From contig NZ_LMUW01000035.1 in the NCBI RefSeq assembly GCF_009765735.1, forward strand, positions 587-38,676: a stretch of DNA of 38,090 nucleotides, given 5' to 3'. The notes beneath the pieces are model-generated. The model saw only the letters and a program-made list of their open reading frames with translations, ran no database searches and was not told where the DNA came from. This document shows positions 8,927-17,227 of this stretch, piece by piece. The translations under genes were made by a program, and so were the position numbers. Origin of the DNA: Xenophilus sp. L33. GTDB lineage: Bacteria > Pseudomonadota > Gammaproteobacteria > Burkholderiales > Burkholderiaceae_C. The stretch's first letter is position 1. Each line of letters opens with the position of its first letter.

Positions 8927-9691
8927 ATGATGGAACTCGGACTCGGCAAGCGCAGCGCCTTGGTCACCGGCGGCAGCAAGGGCATCGGCCGCGCGATCGT
9001 CCGGGCGCTGGCCGCCGAAGGCGTGCGGGTCGCCTTTTGCGCCCGCAATCCCGACGAGGTGACGCTTGCCGCCGACGCGCTCTCCAGCGGCGGCGCGACG
9101 GTGGTCGGCAGCGCGGTCGACGTCGGCGATGCTGGCGCGCTGCAGGCCTGGGTCGGCGCATCGGCGGAGTCGCTCGGCGGCATCGACATCGTGGTGGCCA
9201 ACGTCAGCGCGATGTCGATCGGCGGCGACGAGGCCTCATGGCAGCGCGGCTTCGATATCGACCTGATGGGGAGCGTTCGGCTGGTCCAGGCGGCACTGCC
9301 CTGGCTCGAACGAAGCGACGCGGCCTCGATCGTCACGATCTCGAGCGTCTCTGGCCGCGAGATCGACCTAGCCGCCGGGCCCTACGGCGCGTTCAAGGCG
9401 GCGCTCGTGCACTACACGCAAGGCCTCGCGTCGCAGCTGGCAGGCAAGGGTATTCGCGCCAACAGCGTGTCGCCGGGCAACACCTACTTCGCGGGCGGAA
9501 TCTGGAACCAGATCGAGCGCGACAACCCCGCGCTCTATGCGCAGGCGCTCGGCATGAACCCGATGGGCCGCATGGCGCGGCCCGAGGAGATCGCGAACGC
9601 GGTGGTGTTTCTCGCGAGTGGCGCGGCCAGCTTCGTGACCGGCACCAACCTCGTGGTCGACGGCGGCCTCACACGGGGCGTGCAGCTCTAG
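8927..9691 (+). CDS. SDR family NAD(P)-dependent oxidoreductase
   Basis: This is a classical 254-residue SDR. TGGSKGIG (14-21) binds the cofactor dinucleotide, and the catalytic residues are Ser140 (TISSVSG), Tyr153 and Lys157 (YGAFK). The C-terminus FVTGTNLVVDGGLTRG is typical of the FabG-like group. ARN after the second beta strand suggests NADP(H), as an inference. The usual NNAG is replaced by VANVSA, where one family asparagine remains. AAGGA lies just upstream of tandem ATGs at 8927 and 8930. It is the first gene of the operon that continues with the ABC transporter and amidase, so it may oxidise or reduce a breakdown product of the imported compound. Confidence 0.88.
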   Translation: MMELGLGKRSALVTGGSKGIGRAIVRALAAEGVRVAFCARNPDEVTLAADALSSGGATVVGSAVDVGDAGALQAWVGASAESLGGIDIVVANVSAMSIGGDEASWQRGFDIDLMGSVRLVQAALPWLERSDAASIVTISSVSGREIDLAAGPYGAFKAALVHYTQGLASQLAGKGIRANSVSPGNTYFAGGIWNQIERDNPALYAQALGMNPMGRMARPEEIANAVVFLASGAASFVTGTNLVVDGGLTRGVQL

Positions 9692-9731
9692 ATCCCTTCT
9701 TCACCCTTCAATCCACCCCCGAGGAGCCTTC

Positions 9732-10889
9732 ATGCAACGCAGAACATTCGTCACCACCGCCGCGGCCGCCTGGGCCGGCAGCCTTCTTGCCACGCCGTCC
9801 GCCTGGGCCGAAGACACTGTCAAGGTCGCGGTGATCCTGCCGCTGAGCGGGCCGGCCTCACTGTTCGGGCCGCCGGCCAAGAACTGCGCGACGATGGTCG
9901 CGGAACAGATCAATGCACGCGGCGGCCTGCTCGGCCGCAAGATCGAGATCCTGTTCGGCGACGGCGGCTTGCCGCCAGCCGAATCGGCGCAGACGGCGCT
10001 CAAGCTGTGGAAGGGCCAGGGCGCGCAGATCCTGGTCGGCATGCACGACAGCGCCGTGCGGGTGGCGCTGGTCGGCATGTTCAAGGGCCAGATCCCCTAC
10101 TTCTTCACGCCCAACTACGAAGGCGGCGAATGCGGGGCCGGCATGTTCATGAGCGGCGAGACGCCGCAGCAGAGCTTCAAGCTGGTCATGCCCTGGCTGA
10201 TGGCCGAGCGAGATGCCAAGAAGTGGTACCTGGTCGGCAACGACTACGTCTGGGGCCGCGTCACCAACCAGACGGTGCGCGGCTACATCACCGACGCCGG
10301 CGGCACGGTGCTGGGCGACGAGTACCTGCCCTTCACGGTCGACAACTTCGACTCGACCCTGGCACGCATTCGCGAGACCGGCGCCGAGGGCGTGGTGGTG
10401 TCGCTGGTCGGGGGCTCGGCGGTGAGCTTCAACCGCGCCTTCGCCGGCTTCGGCCTGCAGGACAAGGTGGTGCGCATCGGCTCGGTGCTCGAGGAGAACA
10501 CCCTCGCGGGCATCGGCAACCAGAACGCCAAGAACCTGTATTCGGTGGCGGCCTTCTTCGGCAACCTCGACACGCCACCGGCCCGGGCCTTCAAGGAGGC
10601 CTACTTCAAGCGCTTCGGTGAGCAAGCACCGGCGCTGAACGCCCTGGCCGAGTCGGTGGTCGAGGGCTTCCTTCTGCTCGAAGCGGTCGCCAAGAAAGCC
10701 AACAGCCTGAAGCTGGCCGACATGGAGCGCGCGGCCGAAGGCGCAACCTACAACGGCCCACGCGGCACGGTGACCCTGAAGAACCGCCACGTCGACCAGG
10801 ACATGTACGTGGCCGACGTCGGGCCGCAAGGCTTCAAGATCGTCAAGACCTTCCCGAACGTTCCGTCCGGCCAGGTCTGCAAGGCCTGA
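9732..10889 (+). CDS. Branched-chain amino acid/amide-type ABC transporter substrate-binding protein
   Basis: The 385-residue protein is a periplasmic-binding protein of the LivK/Per_BP_6 type. It has a signal peptide with a twin-arginine start (MQRRTFVTTAAAAWAGSLLA, cut near AWA), so Tat export is likely. The mature start VKVAVILPLSGPASLFGPPA and the later EIEILFGDGG-like segment are typical of the group that binds amino acids, urea and short amides. GAGGAG lies 8 nt before the ATG. It is followed at 14 bases by the permease gene. The amidase at the end of the operon and the Per_BP_6 character hint at an amide or urea-like ligand, but the ligand cannot be read from sequence. Confidence 0.9.
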   Translation: MQRRTFVTTAAAAWAGSLLATPSAWAEDTVKVAVILPLSGPASLFGPPAKNCATMVAEQINARGGLLGRKIEILFGDGGLPPAESAQTALKLWKGQGAQILVGMHDSAVRVALVGMFKGQIPYFFTPNYEGGECGAGMFMSGETPQQSFKLVMPWLMAERDAKKWYLVGNDYVWGRVTNQTVRGYITDAGGTVLGDEYLPFTVDNFDSTLARIRETGAEGVVVSLVGGSAVSFNRAFAGFGLQDKVVRIGSVLEENTLAGIGNQNAKNLYSVAAFFGNLDTPPARAFKEAYFKRFGEQAPALNALAESVVEGFLLLEAVAKKANSLKLADMERAAEGATYNGPRGTVTLKNRHVDQDMYVADVGPQGFKIVKTFPNVPSGQVCKA

Positions 10890-10903
10890 GGACGCACCGA
10901 GCC

Positions 10904-11767
10904 ATGTCACCTGCCGAGGGCGCCGCGGCGCTGCAGATCCTCAACGTTGTCTATCAACTGGCCACCCTGACGCTGACCGCCCTCGGGCTGGCAATCGTCT
11001 TCGGCCTGCTGGGCGTCATGAACATGGCGCACGGCGAGTTCGTGATGCTGGGCGCCTACGCGGTGGTGGTGGCGCAGAAGATGGGATGGCCGCTCGTCGC
11101 CTCGGTGCCGATGGCGATCGTCGTCTGCGGGCTGATCGGCTGGACGGTCGAGCGCTGGCTGGTGCGGCCGCTCTACGCGCGGCCCTTCGACACCCTGCTC
11201 GCGACATGGGGCCTGTCGATCTTCCTGCGAAAGCTCGCGGAGGTGGTCTTCGGCAAGGGCTACCAGAACGTTGAGGCCGACTCGGCGGCGCCGGTAGCCT
11301 TCTGGGGGCTGCAGTATCCGGGCTATCGACTGTTCCTGATCGTCTTCACCGTGCTGCTGATGGTGGGCGTGGTGCTCTGGTACCGGCGCAGCCACGCGGG
11401 CCTGCAGCTGCGGGCGATGACCGCCAACCCGGTGCTGGCGCGTGCGCTTGGCATCGACACCGGTGCGCTGGCGACGCGGGCCTTCGTGGTCGGCGTGGTG
11501 CTGGCCGGCCTGGCCGGCGTGATGCTGGCGCCGGTGATCCGGATCGAGCCGGGCATGGGCGTCGACTACCTGTTGAACGCCTTCTTCGTGCAGGTAGTGG
11601 GCGGCCTCGGATCGCTCGCCGGGCTGACCAGCGGCATCGGCCTGGTCGGCGGCACGCAGGCCGGCATCTCGGGCGTCATCGACCAGACCGCGGGCTACGC
11701 GTCTGTGCTGGTGCTGTCGATCCTCTTTCTCTGGCTACGGCCACAAGGCCTCTATGGACGCCGTTGA
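10904..11767 (+). CDS. LivH-type branched-chain ABC transporter permease
   Basis: The 287-residue integral membrane protein has the family signature GLLGVMNMAHGEFVMLGAYA near the N-terminus, repeated hydrophobic helices, and the cytoplasmic segment LQLRAMTANPVLARALGIDT, which contacts the ATPase. It ends ILFLWLRPQGLYGRR, the usual LivH end. It forms the transmembrane pore with the LivM half of the next gene, which it overlaps by 14 bases. This indicates translational coupling within one transcript. Confidence 0.92.
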   Translation: MSPAEGAAALQILNVVYQLATLTLTALGLAIVFGLLGVMNMAHGEFVMLGAYAVVVAQKMGWPLVASVPMAIVVCGLIGWTVERWLVRPLYARPFDTLLATWGLSIFLRKLAEVVFGKGYQNVEADSAAPVAFWGLQYPGYRLFLIVFTVLLMVGVVLWYRRSHAGLQLRAMTANPVLARALGIDTGALATRAFVVGVVLAGLAGVMLAPVIRIEPGMGVDYLLNAFFVQVVGGLGSLAGLTSGIGLVGGTQAGISGVIDQTAGYASVLVLSILFLWLRPQGLYGRR

Positions 11768-13562
11768 CTCGCCCCTGGATCCACCGGCCCCCGACCTGTC
11801 GGCGCCGCCGTGGCTGCGCGCCCGCCACTGGATGGCGCCGGTGCTGCTCGGCCTGTCGCTGGTCCTGCTGCCGGTGGTGGGCAGCGACTATCTGGCCTAC
11901 CAGATCGCGCTCTTTCTGCTCTACGGCGTGGCGGCGCAAGGCGTCGCGCTCTGCTGGGGGCAACTGGGCTTCCTGTCGCTCGGGCATGCGCTCTTCTTCG
12001 GGCTCGGCGCGTACTTCAGCGGCGGCATGCTGAAGGCGGCGCAAACCGATGCGCTCTGGTACGCCGCGCTGCCGCTGGCCGTGCTGGGGCCGGCGCTCCT
12101 GGCTTGGGTGATCGGCCATCTGGTGTTCGTGCGCAGCCATCGAAGCGGCCCGTATTTCTCGCTGATCACGCTGGCGCTGACCATGCTCGGCTTCCTCGCG
12201 GCCGGTCGCTTCGAATCGATCACTGGTGGCTTCACCGGCCTCAACGACATCCCCGAGCTGCCGGGCTTCGACCGCTACACGCGCATGTATTGGCCGGTGG
12301 CGGCGCTAGCGCTGATCACCACCGTCGGCCTCACCGCGCTGTCGCGGCGGCCAATCGGCACCTTGTGGCAGGCGATCGCGCAGAACGAGGACCGCCTGCA
12401 GTTCTTCGGCTTCGCCACCCACCGAATCAAGGCGGCCGCCTTCGCGTTGTCGGCGCTGTGCGCAGCCGCGGCGGGCGCGCTCTTCGCGCCACACCAGGGT
12501 ATCGTCACGCCGCAGGCGCTCGGCTTCGTGCTGGCGACGGACATGGTTATCTGGGCCGCGGTCGGCGGCAAGGCCAGCCCCTACGGCGCGCTGATCGGCG
12601 CGGTGGCGGTCGGCTATGCGTCTTCCGAGTTGCGCGACAACTTCGCCTATTGGGAGGTCATCATCGCGATCGTCTTCATGGCGGTGGTGCGCTTCCTGCC
12701 GGACGGGATCGTCGGGCTGGTGATGCGGCCGCTCGATCCGCTGTGGCCCGTACCGCCGGCATCGGCATCACCCATCGTCGCACCACCGACCGCGATCGAC
12801 CGCGAAGGTGCCGGGCTCGCGCTGCGCTTCGACGACATCGCCTCGGCCGTCGGTGGCGTGGCGATCCTGAACGGTTTGTCGCTACAACTGGCCGGCGCCG
12901 GCGTGCGCTGCCTGATCGGCCCTAACGGGGCCGGCAAGACTTCCAGCTTCAACGCGATGACCGGCCGCCTGCCGGTGCGCGGCGGCGAGATCCGGATCGC
13001 CGGCCGCCGAACCGAGCGCTGGCCGGCCTGGCGCATCGCCCGGCTCGGCGTCGGACGCAAGTTCCAGATACCGACCGTCTTCGCCCGGCTCAGCGTGCGC
13101 GACAACCTTGCCATCGCGCTGTGGGGCAACCGCTTGAGCGCCTGGCAGTCAGTCCAGGCAGCGCCGGCGCGTTGGGAGACACCGCTGCTGCACGACCTGC
13201 TGGCGCTCTTCCCGACCTTGCGCATCCATCTCGACGTCGACGCGGGCAGCCTCTCTCAGGGCGACCGGCAGGCGCTCGAATTCGCGATGACCGCCTTGCC
13301 GCAGCCCTGGCTGCTGCTGCTCGACGAGCCCTGCGCCGGGCTTTCGCCGGGCGAGACGCAACGCATGATTGACGCGATCGTCCTGGTCGCCGGCCAGTTG
13401 GAGGCGGCAGCGCTGGTGATCGAGCACGACATGAGCGCGGTGGAGCGCATCGCGCAGCACGTCTACGTGATGCACCAGGGCCGACTGCTGGCCGAAGGGT
13501 CCTTGCGCGAAGTGCAGGCCGACGAGCGGGTGCGCGCGGTCTACGCCGGAGGCCACAAGTGA
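11754..13562 (+). CDS. LivM-LivG fusion: permease joined to ABC ATPase
   Basis: At 602 residues this protein fuses two normally separate subunits. Residues 1 to about 330 are a LivM-type permease (WGQLGFLSLGHALFFGLGAY; RIKAAAFALSALCAAAAGAL). A Pro/Ala-rich linker runs from about 332 to 350. Residues 355-602 are a LivG-type ATPase: Walker A GPNGAGKT (389-396), signature LSQGDRQ (500-506), Walker B LLLLDEP (520-526) and the switch histidine in VIEHDMSAVE. The signature is LSQGD rather than LSGGQ, which is common in LivG. The fusion fixes a 1:1 ratio of the two parts. It overlaps livH by 14 bases and the next gene by 4 (GTGA). Confidence 0.92.
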   Translation: MDAVDSPLDPPAPDLSAPPWLRARHWMAPVLLGLSLVLLPVVGSDYLAYQIALFLLYGVAAQGVALCWGQLGFLSLGHALFFGLGAYFSGGMLKAAQTDALWYAALPLAVLGPALLAWVIGHLVFVRSHRSGPYFSLITLALTMLGFLAAGRFESITGGFTGLNDIPELPGFDRYTRMYWPVAALALITTVGLTALSRRPIGTLWQAIAQNEDRLQFFGFATHRIKAAAFALSALCAAAAGALFAPHQGIVTPQALGFVLATDMVIWAAVGGKASPYGALIGAVAVGYASSELRDNFAYWEVIIAIVFMAVVRFLPDGIVGLVMRPLDPLWPVPPASASPIVAPPTAIDREGAGLALRFDDIASAVGGVAILNGLSLQLAGAGVRCLIGPNGAGKTSSFNAMTGRLPVRGGEIRIAGRRTERWPAWRIARLGVGRKFQIPTVFARLSVRDNLAIALWGNRLSAWQSVQAAPARWETPLLHDLLALFPTLRIHLDVDAGSLSQGDRQALEFAMTALPQPWLLLLDEPCAGLSPGETQRMIDAIVLVAGQLEAAALVIEHDMSAVERIAQHVYVMHQGRLLAEGSLREVQADERVRAVYAGGHK

Positions 13563-14251
13563 CGCCGCTCATCGCCTTCTCGGACTTGGTGGCCGGCTAC
13601 GGCGACACGCGGGTGCTGCGCGGCATCGACGCGCGGCTAATGCCGGGCCGGGTGCTCGGCGTGCTCGGCCGCAACGGCGTCGGGAAGACCACGCTGATGC
13701 GGGCGCTGACCGGCTTCATTCCCCTGATGCAGGGCCGCGTGAGCCTCGACGGCCGCGACATGGCGAAGGTCGCGCCGCAGCATCGGCTGGCCGCCGGCAT
13801 GGCCTATGCGCCGCAGGAAGACACGGTGTTCGGCGACCTGACGGTCAACGAGAACCTGCGGCTGCACCTGCGCGGGCGCGACCTCGGGCGCTATGCGCCT
13901 TACTTCGAGGCCTTCCCCCGCCTCGCGGAACGCGCGAACCAGCGCGCGGGCTCGCTCAGCGGCGGCGAACGCAAGCTGCTCTCCTTTGCCCGCACCCTGG
14001 CGCTCGGCGCGCCGCTCAGCCTGATCGACGAGCCCACTGAAGGCGTGCAGCCGGAGAGCATCCTCAAAATGGGTGTGCTGCTGCGCCGGCGCTGCGAGGC
14101 TGGCGGCGCCTTCGTGGTGGTCGAGCAGAACCTTTCCTTCCTGCAGCAGATCGCCGATGAGGTGCTGATCCTCGACCACGGCGAAAGCGTCGGCGCAGGA
14201 CCCATTTCCGATTTCTCGCGCGAGCGACTCGAAAGCCACCTGGCCGTCTAG
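13559..14251 (+). CDS. LivF-type ABC transporter ATP-binding protein
   Basis: This 230-residue ATPase starts at GTG 13559, overlapping the stop of the preceding gene as GTGA. It carries Walker A GRNGVGKT, signature LSGGERK, Walker B LSLIDEPTEG and the LivF-typical EGVQPESI segment and VVEQNLSF switch. It pairs with the LivG half of the fusion protein to power uptake. It is followed after 9 bases by the amidase gene. Confidence 0.92.
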   Translation: MTPLIAFSDLVAGYGDTRVLRGIDARLMPGRVLGVLGRNGVGKTTLMRALTGFIPLMQGRVSLDGRDMAKVAPQHRLAAGMAYAPQEDTVFGDLTVNENLRLHLRGRDLGRYAPYFEAFPRLAERANQRAGSLSGGERKLLSFARTLALGAPLSLIDEPTEGVQPESILKMGVLLRRRCEAGGAFVVVEQNLSFLQQIADEVLILDHGESVGAGPISDFSRERLESHLAV

Positions 14252-14260
14252 GAACATCCA

Positions 14261-15664
14261 ATGAACGCAACCGATCTTTACTACGCATCGCTCACGGACG
14301 TCGCCGCCTCGATCCGCGCCGGCACGCTCGGCCCGCTCGAACTGATGCGCCACACGCTGGCGCGCATCGAGCGCCTCGACCCTCGGCTGCATGCCTTCGC
14401 ACGCACGATGCCGGATCAGGCGCTGGCGCAGGCCGGCGAGGCCGAACGCCTGGCCGCCGGTGGCCAATGGCTGGGCCCGCTGCACGGGGTGCCGGTCGCG
14501 GTCAAGGACAACTGCTTCACCCGGGGCGTGGTCACCGCCAACGGCCAGGCGATCCACGATGCCTTCGTGCCTCCCGAGGACGCGACGGTGGTGCGCCGCC
14601 TGCGCGAGGCCGGTGCCATCGTGGTGGGCAAGCTCAACATGACCGAGAGCGCCTTTTCCGACCATCACGAGACGATCGCGGCGCCGGTCAATCCGTGGGG
14701 CGAGGCGCTGTGGACCGGCGTGTCGTCGAGCGGCTCCGGCGTCGCCACCGCGGCCGGCCTGTGCTTCGGCGCGATCGGCAGCGACACGGGCGGATCGATC
14801 CGCTTTCCGAGCGCGGCCAACGGCCTGACCGGCGTCAAGCCGAGTTGGGGCCGGGTGTCCCGCCACGGGGTCTTCGAACTGGCCGCCTCGATGGATCACG
14901 TCGGACCCATGGCGCGCAGCGCGGCCGATGCAGCGTTGATGCTCGGAGTGATCGCCGGCGCCGATGCCGCCGATCCGACCGCCAGTGCGCTGCCGGTGCC
15001 CGACTACCTGCAGGCGACGCCCGGCTTGCCGGGCTTGCGCATCGGCCTCGATCCGGCCTACGCGACCGACGACGTCGACGCGGCCACGAGTGCCGCGCTG
15101 CTGGCCGCGGTGCAGGTGCTGCGCGAGGGCGGTGCGGAGATTCGCGCCGTGAGCGTGCCGGAGGTGCTGCCGGTCAACGCGGGCTGGCTCGCCTTCGCCG
15201 CGGTCGAGGCGGCGGCCGCGCACGAGGCGACCTTCCCGGGCCAGAGGGCCGGCTATGGCGCCGCGCTGGCGCAACTGCTCGACCTCGGGCACCAGGTGAG
15301 CGGCATTGCTCTGCAGAAGATCCTGATGCAGCGGCTGGTCTTCCGCGGCGCCTTCGAGGCGTTGTTCACGCAGGTCGACGTCGTCGTGATGCCGGTGACG
15401 CCGGATGCCGGCCTGGCGCGCGCCCGCATGGCTACGCTCGGCACGGACCCGGTCGGCGTGCTCAGGCACATCCGCTTCACCGCGCCCTACGACATGAGCG
15501 GCCACCCGACGATCACTCTGCCCTGCGGCCGGACCGCGGCCGGCACGCCGATCGCCTTCCAGCTGGTGGCACCCCTGATGCGCGAGGACCTGCTCTTCCG
15601 CGCCGCCCTCGCCTTCCAGCAGGCGAGCAGCTGGCACCTGGCGCATCCGGATGTTCAGGGCTGA
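14261..15664 (+). CDS. Amidase signature family hydrolase
   Basis: The 467-residue enzyme has the Ser-cisSer-Lys triad of the amidase signature family: Lys82 in VPVAVKDN, the cis-serine in VSSSGSGVA (about 156) and the nucleophile Ser179 in SDTGGSIRFP. These enzymes hydrolyse amides to acid and ammonia; candidates include aryl or alkyl amides, allophanate and carbamates. The motif is SSSGSG instead of the common GSSGGS, a modest change. As the last gene of the uptake operon, it probably cleaves the transported compound in the cytosol. Its 3' end overlaps the convergent amidotransferase gene by 10 bases. Confidence 0.9.
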   Translation: MNATDLYYASLTDVAASIRAGTLGPLELMRHTLARIERLDPRLHAFARTMPDQALAQAGEAERLAAGGQWLGPLHGVPVAVKDNCFTRGVVTANGQAIHDAFVPPEDATVVRRLREAGAIVVGKLNMTESAFSDHHETIAAPVNPWGEALWTGVSSSGSGVATAAGLCFGAIGSDTGGSIRFPSAANGLTGVKPSWGRVSRHGVFELAASMDHVGPMARSAADAALMLGVIAGADAADPTASALPVPDYLQATPGLPGLRIGLDPAYATDDVDAATSAALLAAVQVLREGGAEIRAVSVPEVLPVNAGWLAFAAVEAAAAHEATFPGQRAGYGAALAQLLDLGHQVSGIALQKILMQRLVFRGAFEALFTQVDVVVMPVTPDAGLARARMATLGTDPVGVLRHIRFTAPYDMSGHPTITLPCGRTAAGTPIAFQLVAPLMREDLLFRAALAFQQASSWHLAHPDVQG

Positions 15665-17103
15665 GTCGTGGTGGTCCGTGCCCAGACACCGGTGCCCGCA
15701 TCGGCCGGCGACTGCGGCGCGCCCTCATCGGCCAGGATGATGTCCAGGTGGGTCGCGGCGCGCACGGCCGCGAGGGATGCGGCCGCATGAGCGGAATCGG
15801 TGCCAGCCTGCCGTCGCAGCAGCACACCGTCGGCGCCGAGCGCCTGGACGCGCAGCGCTTCGGCGGCCAGCGCGCAGGGTGCGTCGCCGTCGAGCAGCGG
15901 AAAGTAGCGCAGCGGCGAGCGCGCGATCGTGTGCAGCACCGCCTCGACGTTGCGCCCGCCGATCAGGCAGCTCGCGCCGACCCGCTTGGCCAGTTCGGCC
16001 GTCGCGATCTCGTCCGCGGGTGTCGTCGACGCCGCGATCTCGACCACCACCTGGCGCCCGTCGTCATGGATCGCATAGCCGAGTACCTCGAGCCTGGCTT
16101 CGCTCGGGCCCCGATTGCTGAAGCCGACCCAGGGCAAGGCGTCGTCCGGCATTCGGGCCGCGAGGCGACGATAGCGCCGCAGCGCGTCGGGCCAGGTGAC
16201 GCCCTCGCGGGTGAGCATGAACTGGACAATCGGCGCGACGTTCCGGGGGAGCGCCTGCCCCTTGGCGATGGCCGCGGTGGACGCGGCCGCCGTGCCGCCC
16301 GCACCGCGTGTCGCCGTCGATCGCCGGACACGTCGAGCGCGGGGGGCCACCGCGTCGAGCCACGCCTCAATCGTCGTGCGGCCCTTGCGCTCCAGTTCGG
16401 CGCCGAAGCGCGCCACCTCGCCGCGCAGGTCGTGCACCGACAGTCCGCGCATCGACAGTTCCGCGCTGTGGCCGATCAGCCACTGTTCGAAGGCGGCCGG
16501 CGCGAGCTCCGGATGGAACTGGAAGGCGATGACCCGCTCGCCCAGGCCGAAGGCCTGGACGGCGCAATCCGCGCTCGATGCGAGCAGCGTCGCGCCGGAC
16601 GGCAACTCGCAGGCTTCGCCATGCCAGTGCATCGCGGCTGGCAGCGGCGCGAAGGCGGCGAGCACGCCGTCGCGACCCGCGTCGGTGAGCGCGATCGGCG
16701 CGATGCCGATCTCGGCCGTGGCGGGCGCGACCCTCGCACCGGCGGCTCGTGCGATCAGCTGCGCGCCGAGGCAGATGCCCATCGTCGGAAGGTCGGCGGC
16801 GATGCGTTGCGACAGCAGCGCGATCTCGTCGGCGACGAACGAGAAGTCCTTCTCGTCGTTGGAAGAGATCGGGCCGCCCAACATGAAGAGCAGGTCGGCG
16901 TCGGCCGCAGCCAGGCGCAGGTCGTCGACACCGGCCTCGACGTAGTGGATACGAAAACCTGCGGCCTCGATCGGTCCGGCGAACACGCCGAGGTCCTCGA
17001 AGGCGAGATGGCGGACGACCACCGCGCGACCAGCGCTGCGGCGCCTGCGTGCGGACAATGAGCCGGCTTGCGGGTCGATGGGTGCGGAAGCCTGGATGCG
17101 CAT
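15655..17103 (-). CDS. Class I glutamine amidotransferase domain fused to an unrecognised C-terminal domain
   Basis: The product is about 482 residues. Residues 25-245 are a GATase1 domain: MLGGPIS, nucleophile Cys111 in MGICLGAQL, and His197 with Glu199 in FQFHPEL complete the triad. Stand-alone proteins of this type resemble the GMP synthase glutaminase and are often linked to nitrogen catabolism. A low-complexity Ala/Arg/Thr linker (about 255-282) leads to a second domain of about 200 residues containing VGFSNRGPSEARLEVLGYAI, KRVGASCLIGGRNVEAVLH and VQALGADGVLLRR. Its alternating strand-helix look suggests a TIM-barrel-like fold, but I do not recognise it. ATG 17103 has a crowded GGGGA site; a GTG near residue 28 is an alternative start. 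It is divergent from the MocR regulator, a frequent target arrangement. Confidence 0.7.
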   Translation of the reverse strand: MRIQASAPIDPQAGSLSARRRRSAGRAVVVRHLAFEDLGVFAGPIEAAGFRIHYVEAGVDDLRLAAADADLLFMLGGPISSNDEKDFSFVADEIALLSQRIAADLPTMGICLGAQLIARAAGARVAPATAEIGIAPIALTDAGRDGVLAAFAPLPAAMHWHGEACELPSGATLLASSADCAVQAFGLGERVIAFQFHPELAPAAFEQWLIGHSAELSMRGLSVHDLRGEVARFGAELERKGRTTIEAWLDAVAPRARRVRRSTATRGAGGTAAASTAAIAKGQALPRNVAPIVQFMLTREGVTWPDALRRYRRLAARMPDDALPWVGFSNRGPSEARLEVLGYAIHDDGRQVVVEIAASTTPADEIATAELAKRVGASCLIGGRNVEAVLHTIARSPLRYFPLLDGDAPCALAAEALRVQALGADGVLLRRQAGTDSAHAAASLAAVRAATHLDIILADEGAPQSPADAGTGVWARTTTTQP

Positions 17104-17227
17104 TCCCCGAGCGTAAGAGCGACGCGCGGTCTCGCTCTCCCCCAGCCTCGCGATGGCAAGGGGTCCAGCCTCTCCTGTCTTGAATGGAAGGAATCGATTG
17201 CTGCGCGAATGGAAGTTGAACCTGCAC

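Noticed and set aside
6356..9691. Apparent 1111-residue plus-strand protein
   Set aside because: Most of it is antisense to the M24 peptidase and reductase genes; only its last 254 codons (from 8927) are a real SDR gene.
13637..15646. 669-residue minus-strand frame
   Set aside because: It lies opposite the LivF and amidase genes, is rich in Arg, His and Gln and has no family character. It is a shadow of GC-rich coding DNA.
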